A DNA stretch of 64,000 bases. Origin: Mucilaginibacter pineti. GTDB taxonomy: Bacteria > Bacteroidota > Bacteroidia > Sphingobacteriales > Sphingobacteriaceae. The stretch's first letter is position 1. Each line of letters starts with the position of its first letter. The notes beneath the pieces were generated by a model. The model did no database searches. It was not told the origin of the DNA and saw only the letters and a list, made by a program, of their open reading frames with translations. The stretch covers positions 1-64,000 of the forward strand of contig NZ_FNAI01000002.1 in NCBI RefSeq assembly GCF_900101875.1, written 5' to 3'. This document shows, piece after piece, positions 17,244 to 24,956 of the stretch. The translations under genes were made by a program, and so were the position numbers.

Positions 17244-18620
17244 ATGAACCAACAAGAACAAACACCACACACCACACATCACACACCTCAGAGGATAGCC
17301 ATCCTCGGTGCGGGCGAAAGTGGTGTGGGTGCAGCATACCTTGCGCAGCAGCAGGGTTATGATGTTTTTGTGTCGGATTTTGGGCCTATTGCAGATCATT
17401 ACAGGCAACAGCTGGAAGACTGGAAGATCAGCTTTGAGGAAAAACAACATACCGAAGAACTGATCCTTAATGCGGATGAAGTAATTAAAAGTCCGGGGAT
17501 CCCAGATAAGGCGCCTATCATCAAAAAACTGAAGGAAAAAGGCATCCCGGTTATATCCGAGATTGAATTTGCCGGCAGGTATTGCGATGCAAAGATCGTT
17601 GGTATCACAGGATCGAACGGGAAAACCACCACCAGCAGTTTAACCTACCATATATTGAAAAATGGCGGTGTAAATGTTGGCCTGGCCGGTAACATAGGCA
17701 AAAGCTTTGCCTACCAGGTGGCTACCGAAAAATTTGACTGGTATGTGCTGGAACTAAGCAGCTTTATGCTTGATGATATGTTTAAATTTAAGGTTGATGT
17801 AGCTGTATTGCTCAACATTACCCCCGATCATTTAGACCGTTACGATTACAAGCTGGAAAACTACGCGGCATCAAAATTTCGCGTTACGCAAAATCAAACA
17901 GCGCAGGATTATTTTATTTACTGCGCCGATGATCCGGAAACCATTAAAGGAATGGCCGGTCGTAAGTTTGATGCGCAGCAATTACCCTTTTCTATTGAAA
18001 CTAAGATTGAACCGGGAGCATATCTCGAAAACGACAATATTGTCATAAACACCCAACAAGAACATTTTCAAATGTCAATTAAAGAATTAGCCCTGCAAGG
18101 CAAGCACAACATTTACAACTCAATGGCATCGGGCATTGTAGCAAAGGTGCTCGAGCTGCGCAACGATACGATGAGAGAGAGCATGGGCAGCTTTAAAAAC
18201 ATTGCGCATCGCCTGGAGTTTGTTGCCAATATATCTGGCATCCGCTTCATTAACGATTCAAAGGCTACCAACGTTAACTCAACCTGGTACGCGCTTGAAA
18301 GCATGACCGACGATGTGGTACTGATATTGGGTGGTGTTGATAAAGGCAACGATTACGATATGCTTAAAGACCTGGTTAAGAAAAAGGTAAAAGCAATTGT
18401 ATGTTTAGGTAAAGACAATAAACGCATTCATGATGCTTTTGAAGATGATGTAGATGTTATTGTAAACACTGCATCGGCACAGGAGGCAGCGCAGATAGCA
18501 TTTCACCTGGCTACCAAAGGCGATACCGTTTTGTTATCACCGGCCTGCGCCAGTTTTGACCTGTTCAAGAATTACGAAGATCGCGGCGATCAGTTCAAAG
18601 CAGCAGTGAGAGAATTATAG
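17244..18620 (+). CDS. murD: UDP-MurNAc-L-alanine:D-glutamate ligase MurD
   Basis: This 458-residue Mur ligase carries the ATP-binding loop GITGSNGKTTTSS near residue 122, the LNITPDHLDRY segment and NDSKATNVNST of the ligase core. It adds D-glutamate to UDP-MurNAc-L-alanine in the cytoplasm. The first 12 or so residues are His/Thr/Gln-rich (TPHTTHHTPQ) because the start falls in an ACACCACACATC repeat. Residue 18 onward (RIAILGAGESGVGAAYLA) is the true family N-terminus, so the start could be internal, though no better ATG is available before the Rossmann motif. Confidence 0.93.
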   Translation: MNQQEQTPHTTHHTPQRIAILGAGESGVGAAYLAQQQGYDVFVSDFGPIADHYRQQLEDWKISFEEKQHTEELILNADEVIKSPGIPDKAPIIKKLKEKGIPVISEIEFAGRYCDAKIVGITGSNGKTTTSSLTYHILKNGGVNVGLAGNIGKSFAYQVATEKFDWYVLELSSFMLDDMFKFKVDVAVLLNITPDHLDRYDYKLENYAASKFRVTQNQTAQDYFIYCADDPETIKGMAGRKFDAQQLPFSIETKIEPGAYLENDNIVINTQQEHFQMSIKELALQGKHNIYNSMASGIVAKVLELRNDTMRESMGSFKNIAHRLEFVANISGIRFINDSKATNVNSTWYALESMTDDVVLILGGVDKGNDYDMLKDLVKKKVKAIVCLGKDNKRIHDAFEDDVDVIVNTASAQEAAQIAFHLATKGDTVLLSPACASFDLFKNYEDRGDQFKAAVREL

Positions 18621-18666
18621 ATAGATGTGCAGATGATAGATTTCAGATGTGCAGATGGTAGATTGA
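18621..18666 (+). repeat. GATGTGCAGAT word cluster
   Basis: Two copies of AGATGTGCAGATG with linkers ATAGATTTC and GTAGATTG follow the murD stop codon directly. This is the same word as at 15291-15387, without an inverted partner. Confidence 0.65.
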
Positions 18667-18732
18667 AAAATTAATTAGGATCGGGGTAATCCCTAAATCT
18701 TAAAAATCAAGGTTCAGACAAAAGGAAAAATA

Positions 18733-19878
18733 ATGCATAGGATACTTAACAATACAAAAGGCGACCGCTGGATATGGCTTATAGTCATATTGCTTTCTGT
18801 TATATCCTTATTGGCGGTATACAGTTCAACAGGTACGCTTGCCTTTAAACGTGGCGTTGGGGTCGAATCTATATTGATGAAGCACCTGGCAATGGTTATT
18901 GGCGGTATTGGGCTCATGTATATTTCGCACAAGCTGGATTACAGGTATTATGCCGGCTTGTCCAAAATTATGATGATAGTAACCATTCCGCTGTTGTTAT
19001 ATACGCTTGTATTTGGTGCCCGCATCAACGAGGCCAGCCGTTGGATTAATATTCCGGTAATTGGGATCAGCTTCCAAACTTCGGATTTGGCCAAGCTGGC
19101 ATTAATCACTTACCTGGCCCGTATGCTCTCGCGCAAGCAGGAAAATATAAAGGATGTTAAGGAATCGTTTGTACCTATTATGGGGGCGGTTTGTTTGGTG
19201 TTTGTGCTGATAGCGCCCGCCAACTTATCAACCGCGCTGATGCTGTTTGGGGTGAGTGTTTTATTGCTTATTATCGGCCGTATCAGTATCAAGCAAATCT
19301 CGCTGGTTTGTGTAGCCGGGTTTATTTTGTTGCTTGGGGTTGTGTTTTTGGGGCCACGCAGGGAAACACGTATTTCCAGGATAAAGACATTTTTGCATCC
19401 CGAATTAGCCAAGGCCGATAAGTCATTCCAGTCTGACCATGCAAAGATAGCCATTGCCAGCGGCGGCATTTTTGGTAAAGGCCCGGGCAACAGTACAGAG
19501 CGTAACTACCTGCCGGAATCATATTCGGATGAGATCTATGCAATTATAATTGAAGAATATGGCCTCGTAGGTGGAATAGCGCTGGTAGGTATTTACCTGT
19601 TTTTATTGTACAGGTGTATAAAAATTGTCACGAAGGCCCCGAAAGCCTTTGGGGCACTGTTAGCTTGCGGCTTAAGTTTTAGCTTAACCATACAGGCATT
19701 TGCAAATATGGCAGTAGCCGTAGGACTTGGCCCCGTAACGGGCGTGCCGCTACCCTTTGTAAGTATGGGAGGTACATCAATATTGTTTACCAGCATAGCC
19801 TTTGGTATTATACTATCGGTAAGCCGCGATATTGAAGAACCCAAAAAAGTGGTAGTAGGCGAAATAATGACAGCGTAG
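18733..19878 (+). CDS. ftsW: SEDS glycosyltransferase FtsW
   Basis: This 381-residue protein is a polytopic (about ten membrane segments) SEDS-family peptidoglycan polymerase. Supporting stretches are LAVYSSTGTLAF near the N-terminus, RWINIPVIGISFQTSDLAKL, FGKGPGNSTERNYLPESYSD and the C-terminal TGVPLPFVSMGGTSILFTS. Its position between murD and murG identifies it as FtsW rather than RodA. It works with FtsI to build septal peptidoglycan from lipid II. Confidence 0.94.
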   Translation: MHRILNNTKGDRWIWLIVILLSVISLLAVYSSTGTLAFKRGVGVESILMKHLAMVIGGIGLMYISHKLDYRYYAGLSKIMMIVTIPLLLYTLVFGARINEASRWINIPVIGISFQTSDLAKLALITYLARMLSRKQENIKDVKESFVPIMGAVCLVFVLIAPANLSTALMLFGVSVLLLIIGRISIKQISLVCVAGFILLLGVVFLGPRRETRISRIKTFLHPELAKADKSFQSDHAKIAIASGGIFGKGPGNSTERNYLPESYSDEIYAIIIEEYGLVGGIALVGIYLFLLYRCIKIVTKAPKAFGALLACGLSFSLTIQAFANMAVAVGLGPVTGVPLPFVSMGGTSILFTSIAFGIILSVSRDIEEPKKVVVGEIMTA

Positions 19879-19886
19879 GTATAATT

Positions 19887-20006
19887 ATTGAATTATTGAA
19901 TTAGTGAGTTATTGATTGTCAAAAGGGATTAAGGCTTAAGTTTAGAGTTTTCCTTTTTTAGAGTTTAGGTGTTAGAGTTTAGAATTTCCCCTTTAGGGTT
20001 TAGGAT
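19887..20006. repeat. TTAGAGTTTAG / GAATTATTG word-repeat spacer
   Basis: The ftsW-murG gap is built from AATTATTGAATTATTGAATTAG and then TTTAGAGTTT, TTAGAGTTTAGG, TTAGAGTTTAGAAT and TTTAGGGTTTAGGATT. It is a run of direct repeats with no coding sense and no clear stem. Confidence 0.5.
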
Positions 20007-20015
20007 TTATAAAAA

Positions 20016-21119
20016 ATGGCAAAAAGAATAATTATTAGCGGTGGCGGAACAGGAGGACATATCTTCCCGGCTATTTCTATTGCCAATGCTTTAAAAAATA
20101 TCGATCCCGAAACCGAGATCCTTTTCGTGGGCGCTTTGGGACGCATGGAAATGGAAAAGGTGCCGGCTGCCGGTTACAAGATCATTGGTCTTGATATCCG
20201 TGGCATTCAGCGCGATTCTATCTGGAAAAACGTAATGTTCCCGGTTAAACTGGTAAACAGCGTACGCAAGGCACTGCAGATCATTAAAGATTTTAAACCC
20301 GATGCTGCGGTTGGTGTTGGTGGGTATGCTTCCGGGCCGCTGTTGTATGCGGCATCTATGAAAAAGATCCCATACCTTATTCAGGAGCAAAACTCCTATG
20401 CGGGTATCACCAATAAATGGCTGGGTAAAGGTGCTACAAAAATTTGCGTGGCCTTTGATAATATGGATCAGTTTTTCCCTGCCAATAAGATCATTAAAAC
20501 CGGTAATCCTATCCGTAAAGATGCGGTTAACATTGCCGGCAAACATATGCAGGCGCTGGAACTGTTTAAGCTATCGGCATTCAAGAAAACCATACTGGTA
20601 ACAGGTGGCAGCCTGGGTGCGCGTACGCTGAACAACAGCATCATGGCCGGTTTAGATAAACTGATAGCCGCCGATGTGCAGGTGATATGGCAAACAGGTA
20701 AATTTTATTACAAAGGCATCATTGAAAAACTGGGCGAAGATTATCACCCGGATATTAAGATAAGGGAATTTTTAACCCGTATGGACCTGGCCTATGCCGC
20801 TGCCGATATCATTATATCGCGGGCTGGTGCAGGAACTATTGCAGAGTTGTGCATGGTTAAAAAACCGGTGATCCTGGTGCCATCGCCCAATGTGGCCGAA
20901 GATCATCAGACTAAAAACGCGCTGGCCCTGGTGCAGGAAGATGCCGCCGTTTTTGTGGCCGACAGGGATGCCCCCGAAAAACTGGTAGACCGCGCGCTGG
21001 AACTATTGAACGACCGCGACCTGCAAAAGAAAGTAAGTACTAACATAGCCAAAATGGCTATGCCAAATGCCGATGAGGTAATAGCTCAGGAGCTGATAAA
21101 GATAATACACAACAATTAA
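20016..21119 (+). CDS. murG: UDP-GlcNAc transferase MurG
   Basis: This 367-residue GT-B enzyme adds GlcNAc to lipid I to make lipid II at the inner face of the membrane. It starts with the glycine-rich GGGTGGHIFPA loop. VGVGGYASGP and PYLIQEQNSYAG follow, as does the UDP-GlcNAc-binding region SRAGAGTIAELC. The length is normal. A GC-rich hairpin-like CCTCTCTC...GGGGGAGGGCC with a T run lies between it and murC. Confidence 0.96.
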   Translation: MAKRIIISGGGTGGHIFPAISIANALKNIDPETEILFVGALGRMEMEKVPAAGYKIIGLDIRGIQRDSIWKNVMFPVKLVNSVRKALQIIKDFKPDAAVGVGGYASGPLLYAASMKKIPYLIQEQNSYAGITNKWLGKGATKICVAFDNMDQFFPANKIIKTGNPIRKDAVNIAGKHMQALELFKLSAFKKTILVTGGSLGARTLNNSIMAGLDKLIAADVQVIWQTGKFYYKGIIEKLGEDYHPDIKIREFLTRMDLAYAAADIIISRAGAGTIAELCMVKKPVILVPSPNVAEDHQTKNALALVQEDAAVFVADRDAPEKLVDRALELLNDRDLQKKVSTNIAKMAMPNADEVIAQELIKIIHNN

Positions 21120-21123
21120 AATT

Positions 21124-21160
21124 ATGGTCCTCTCTCACCCAAAAGGGGGAGGGCCTTTTT
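21124..21160 (+). terminator. Possible attenuator or terminator between murG and murC
   Basis: GGTCCTCTCTC can pair with GGGGGAGGGCC, partly by wobble, around ACCCAAAA, and six Ts follow. If active it would reduce transcription into murC-ftsZ. The CTCTC words are shared with the elements at 60162-60268 and 62797-62902. Confidence 0.4.
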
Positions 21161-21176
21161 TAAAAACAAATTGAAA

Positions 21177-22535
21177 ATGGAACTACGCAACATACAAAGG
21201 GTTTACCTGGTGGGCATAGGCGGCATCGGGATGAGCGGCCTGGCCCGCTATTTCCATCATTTAGGCTGTATTGTTTGTGGTTACGATAAAACGGTGACGG
21301 ATCTTACCAACGATCTGCACAACGAGGGCATCCAGATCTGCTTTGAAGATAATGCCGATTGTATTCCCATGAGCTTTCATGAGCCATGTGATGATACGCT
21401 TATTATTTACACGCCGGCCATCCCTAAAGATTCGGCCGTGTTAAATTACTTTAAAAACAAAGGGTTCGAGTTGTTTAAGCGTTCGCAGGTATTGGGCCTT
21501 ATCAGCAAAAGCTCGTATACAATAGCCGTTGCCGGCACGCATGGAAAAACCACCACCTCAACAATGGTGGCTCACTTGCTTAAAGCATCTGGTAATGATT
21601 GCTCGGCATTTTTGGGCGGTATTTCATCAAACTACCAAACCAACGTGCTTTACGGCAAAAACGATGTTATGGTGGTGGAGGCCGATGAGTACGACCGTTC
21701 GTTTTTAACACTGTACCCGGATGTGGCCATCATTACATCAATGGATGCCGACCACCTGGATATTTATGGCGATCACGCGCACCTGACAGAATCATTCAAA
21801 CTGTTTGCATCGCAAATAAAGGATGGCGGTACGCTGGTGCATAAAAAAGGTTTACCGTTGGATACAGGTTACACGTATTCGGCCAGTGATGCAACGGCAG
21901 ATGCCCATGCAGCCAACATCCGTATTGAGGATGGTGATTTTTATTTCGATTTTATAAATGCCGACCTCACCATTGCCGATATAAGAATGGGCATTGCGGG
22001 TACGCATAATGTAGAGAACGCAGTTGCGGCCATTGAGGCAGTTTTAAGCCTGAAGATCCCGGCTGATGCTATAAAAAGTGCGCTGGCATCCTTCAGGGGA
22101 GTTAAGCGCCGGTTTGAATATATTGTTAAAACACCGCAGCATATTTACATTGATGACTATGCCCATCATCCCGAAGAACTGCGGGCCTGTATATCGTCAG
22201 TAAAAAAACTGTATCCTAATAAAAAGCTGACCACAATTTTTCAGCCGCACCTGTATACCCGCACCCGCGATTTTGCTGATGGCTTTGCCGAAGTGCTGGA
22301 TATGGTTGATGAACTGATCATGCTGGATATTTACCCGGCCCGTGAATTACCTATAGAAGGCGTAACATCAGATATGTTATTGAACCGGATGCACCTGCAA
22401 AACAAGCGCAAGCTTACCAAGCAGGAAGCCCTTGATGCCGTAAAAAGCGAACAGCCGGAATTACTGTTAACAGTGGGTGCCGGTGATATTGATACGTTAG
22501 TACATCCTTTAAAAGATATTTTACAAAATGGATAA
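21177..22535 (+). CDS. murC: UDP-MurNAc:L-alanine ligase MurC
   Basis: This roughly 452-residue Mur ligase adds the first amino acid, L-alanine, to UDP-MurNAc. It has the N-terminal UDP-binding loop VGIGGIGMSGLARY, the ATP-binding loop AGTHGKTTTSTM near residue 120, EADEYDRSF and DDYAHHPEEL. A TTG two codons upstream (21171) is also in frame, but the ATG at 21177 gives the usual short MELRNIQRVYLVGIGG start. The end overlaps ftsQ by 8 bases. Confidence 0.95.
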   Translation: MELRNIQRVYLVGIGGIGMSGLARYFHHLGCIVCGYDKTVTDLTNDLHNEGIQICFEDNADCIPMSFHEPCDDTLIIYTPAIPKDSAVLNYFKNKGFELFKRSQVLGLISKSSYTIAVAGTHGKTTTSTMVAHLLKASGNDCSAFLGGISSNYQTNVLYGKNDVMVVEADEYDRSFLTLYPDVAIITSMDADHLDIYGDHAHLTESFKLFASQIKDGGTLVHKKGLPLDTGYTYSASDATADAHAANIRIEDGDFYFDFINADLTIADIRMGIAGTHNVENAVAAIEAVLSLKIPADAIKSALASFRGVKRRFEYIVKTPQHIYIDDYAHHPEELRACISSVKKLYPNKKLTTIFQPHLYTRTRDFADGFAEVLDMVDELIMLDIYPARELPIEGVTSDMLLNRMHLQNKRKLTKQEALDAVKSEQPELLLTVGAGDIDTLVHPLKDILQNG

Positions 22536-23385
22536 GAAACTCCTGATAAAGCGCCTGCTGATAGGTTGTGCCTGGGTTATAAGCCTTGGTGGCCTTGTGG
22601 TGCTTATGAGTTTCATCGAAAGTAAAAAATCTTCGGTAGTATGTACGGCGGTTAAGGTTAATACGGGCAGCGAGTTTTTTATAGATAAGCAGGAGGTTGA
22701 TCAGATACTGCAAACCAGCAGTCACACCCTTATAGGGCAAAAGCTGGAAAATATTAATATCCAGGATCTGGAAAACAAATTAAAGGCAAATCCATTTATT
22801 GAGTTTGCAAAGGTATATTATGAAATGAACGGCGTGCTTAGGGTTGATGTAAGTCAGCGCCAGCCCATACTGCGGGTAATGAATCATTATGATATGGATT
22901 TCTATATCGATCAGCATGGTTTAAAAATACCATTATCGTCAAACTTTACGGCCAAGGTATTGGTGGCCAATGGCTATATCGATGAACTGTTTGCCAACCA
23001 TGTCGATTCGCTGCACACACAACTGGCGAAAGACCTGTTCCGCACGGCCGATTTTATCCGTAAAGATTCATTATGGGATGCCCAGATAGCGCAGATTTAT
23101 GTAAACAACGATCACGAAATTGAACTTATTCCACGCGTAGGCACACAAAGGATACTGATAGGCAATGCCGATTCATTACAGGTAAAGCTTAACAACCTGC
23201 TGGCTTTTTACAAGCAGGTGCTGCCGCAGGTTGGCTGGGATAAGTACAGTAAAATAAATATTAAGTATACCAACCAGGTAATAGGTATAAAAAATGAACT
23301 CACCAAGGTAGATTCGCTGAAAGCTATAGCAATTAAGCGCGATTCGCTGAAAATGAAAAAAGATACATCTCAAATTAAAATGTAA
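22528..23385 (+). CDS. ftsQ: Cell division protein FtsQ
   Basis: This 285-residue protein has a short cytoplasmic tail and one membrane helix at about 9-31 (LLIGCAWVISLGGLVVLM). A POTRA-type domain follows (IDKQEVDQILQ, LENKLKANPFIEFAKVYYEM), then the FtsQ beta domain. FtsQ links the FtsB/FtsL pair to FtsW and FtsI. Similarity to proteobacterial FtsQ is low, as expected for this phylum, but topology and position are clear. One base separates it from ftsA. Confidence 0.9.
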   Translation: MDKKLLIKRLLIGCAWVISLGGLVVLMSFIESKKSSVVCTAVKVNTGSEFFIDKQEVDQILQTSSHTLIGQKLENINIQDLENKLKANPFIEFAKVYYEMNGVLRVDVSQRQPILRVMNHYDMDFYIDQHGLKIPLSSNFTAKVLVANGYIDELFANHVDSLHTQLAKDLFRTADFIRKDSLWDAQIAQIYVNNDHEIELIPRVGTQRILIGNADSLQVKLNNLLAFYKQVLPQVGWDKYSKINIKYTNQVIGIKNELTKVDSLKAIAIKRDSLKMKKDTSQIKM

Positions 23386-23386
23386 T

Positions 23387-24727
23387 ATGGACAAAAGCTC
23401 AACTCAAGACAAAAGTTCGCCAATTGTAGTAGGATTGGATATCGGAACGACAAAAATATGCGCCATTGTGGGTCGCAGGAGCAAGAATGGGAAAATTGAG
23501 GTATTAGGAATTGGTAAAGCCGAATCCGCGGGTGTAACGCGTGGTATGGTTTCAAACATAGATAAAACAGTGCAGGGTATTACCCAGGCAGTTGATGTAG
23601 CCGGGGCTCAATCCAATGTAGATATAAAGGTGGTGTTTGTAGGCATAGCCGGTCAGCACATTAAAAGCCTGCAGCACCGTGGCCTTATAACCCGTCGTGA
23701 CTTGCAGTCAGAGATAAGCCGCAAGGATATCGATAAGCTGATTGAGGATATGTACAACCTGGTAATGCCTCCGGGCGAGGATATCATACACGTATTACCG
23801 CAGGAATTTACGGTAGATAACGAACCGGGTATTAAAGACCCTATTGGTATGGCAGGCGTACGTTTGGAAGCCAACTTCCATATCATAAGCGGCCAGGTTA
23901 CTGCTATCAAAAACATTGTAAAATGCGTTAACAAAGCCAGCCTGGAAAGCCAGGACCTGATACTGGAACCATTGGCATCTTCTGAATCTGTTTTGAGCGA
24001 CGAGGAAAAAGAAGCGGGTGTAGTATTGGTTGATATTGGTGGTGGTACTACAGATGTGGCCATATTCCACGAGGGTATCATTCGTCATACAGCGGTAATT
24101 CCGTTTGGCGGTAACAGCGTAACCGAGGATATCCGCGAGGGTTGTTCGGTAATGCGCAACATAGCCGAGCAGTTGAAAGTAAGGTTCGGATCGGCCCTGG
24201 CAGATGAGAACAAAGAGAACGAGATAGTTTGCGTACCCGGCTTACGTGGCCGCGAACCAAAAGAGATCAGCGTAAAAAATCTGGCCTACGTTATCCAGGC
24301 CCGTATGGAAGAAATTGTAGAGCATGTATACTACGAGATAAAATCATCCGGCTACGAGAAAAAACTGATTGCCGGTATTGTAATAACAGGTGGCGGCGCG
24401 CAGCTTAAACACCTGCGCCAGCTGGTAGAGTTTGTTACCGGGTTAGATTGCCGCGTGGGTTACCCAACCGAGCATTTGGCCAAAAACGAGGTGCTGCCAA
24501 AAAATATTTACGAGGAGCTGCAAAGCCCAACATTTGCTACCGGTATTGGTTTGCTGATTAAAGGCATCCAGAAAACGGAGTACATGAATGCCGATCAGCC
24601 GGTGGTAAGAAGCGAAAAACCGAAGTTTGAAAGCAAAGGAAAAGAGGGCGGTTTGTTTGACAGGTTACTGAAAAAAAGTATCACATTTATTAAGGACGAT
24701 ATAAAGGACGAGGACTTTTTAAAGTAG
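23387..24727 (+). CDS. ftsA: Cell division ATPase FtsA
   Basis: This 446-residue actin-like protein anchors FtsZ to the membrane. It has the phosphate 1 loop VVGLDIGTTKICAIVG, the 1C domain (about 95-175), VLVDIGGGTTDVAIF as phosphate 2, and the adenosine motif VITGGGAQLK. The C-terminus ends in a basic/amphipathic stretch with FDRLLKKSITFIKDDI, the likely membrane-targeting helix. Length and order are normal. Confidence 0.96.
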   Translation: MDKSSTQDKSSPIVVGLDIGTTKICAIVGRRSKNGKIEVLGIGKAESAGVTRGMVSNIDKTVQGITQAVDVAGAQSNVDIKVVFVGIAGQHIKSLQHRGLITRRDLQSEISRKDIDKLIEDMYNLVMPPGEDIIHVLPQEFTVDNEPGIKDPIGMAGVRLEANFHIISGQVTAIKNIVKCVNKASLESQDLILEPLASSESVLSDEEKEAGVVLVDIGGGTTDVAIFHEGIIRHTAVIPFGGNSVTEDIREGCSVMRNIAEQLKVRFGSALADENKENEIVCVPGLRGREPKEISVKNLAYVIQARMEEIVEHVYYEIKSSGYEKKLIAGIVITGGGAQLKHLRQLVEFVTGLDCRVGYPTEHLAKNEVLPKNIYEELQSPTFATGIGLLIKGIQKTEYMNADQPVVRSEKPKFESKGKEGGLFDRLLKKSITFIKDDIKDEDFLK

Positions 24728-24820
24728 TAGCAAGTAGTTAGTATCAAGTATCAGGATTTTGGGAAAATAGATTAAAAACTTTGGTAGTCGTGATACTTGA
24801 TACTAACTGCTTGATACCTA
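24727..24820. repeat. AGTATCAAGTAGTTAGTATC inverted repeat after ftsA
   Basis: The left arm 24727-24755 (TAGTAGCAAGTAGTTAGTAT then CAAGTATCAGG) and the right arm 24789-24820 (TGATACTTGATACTAACTGC then TTGATACCT) are near-perfect reverse complements around a 33-base loop. A related, more elaborate copy lies at 50783-50914. It may act as a transcription attenuator between ftsA and ftsZ. Confidence 0.7.
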
Positions 24821-24831
24821 AAGTATAATAA

Positions 24832-24890
24832 TTATTCACAATGGTTAACTTTTCCACATATCGACATTTGTGGAAAACTGTTGTGGAAAA
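24832..24890. promoter_or_regulatory. Cluster of four DnaA-box-like 9-mers upstream of ftsZ
   Basis: TTATTCACA at 24832-24840 fits the strict box TTATNCACA. TTTTCCACA at 24850-24858 and its reverse complement TGTGGAAAA at 24869-24877 and 24882-24890 fit the relaxed box TTWTNCACA. The first pair faces the second pair. AT-rich sequence (TGTATTATTATTACG) follows, and ftsZ starts 67 bases after the last box. The site could couple ftsZ expression to DnaA, titrate DnaA, or belong to an origin. The function is inference. Confidence 0.5.
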
Positions 24891-24956
24891 TGTATTATTA
24901 TTACGATGGTAAAATCTAAATATTGGTTGAATCACATATAGCTGAAAACGAAGATT

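Noticed and set aside
21171..21176. TTG start for murC
   Set aside because: The ATG two codons later fits the family start better.
24832..24956. Calling this region the chromosomal origin oriC
   Set aside because: Four boxes and AT-richness are suggestive, but GC skew and the position of dnaA cannot be judged from this window.
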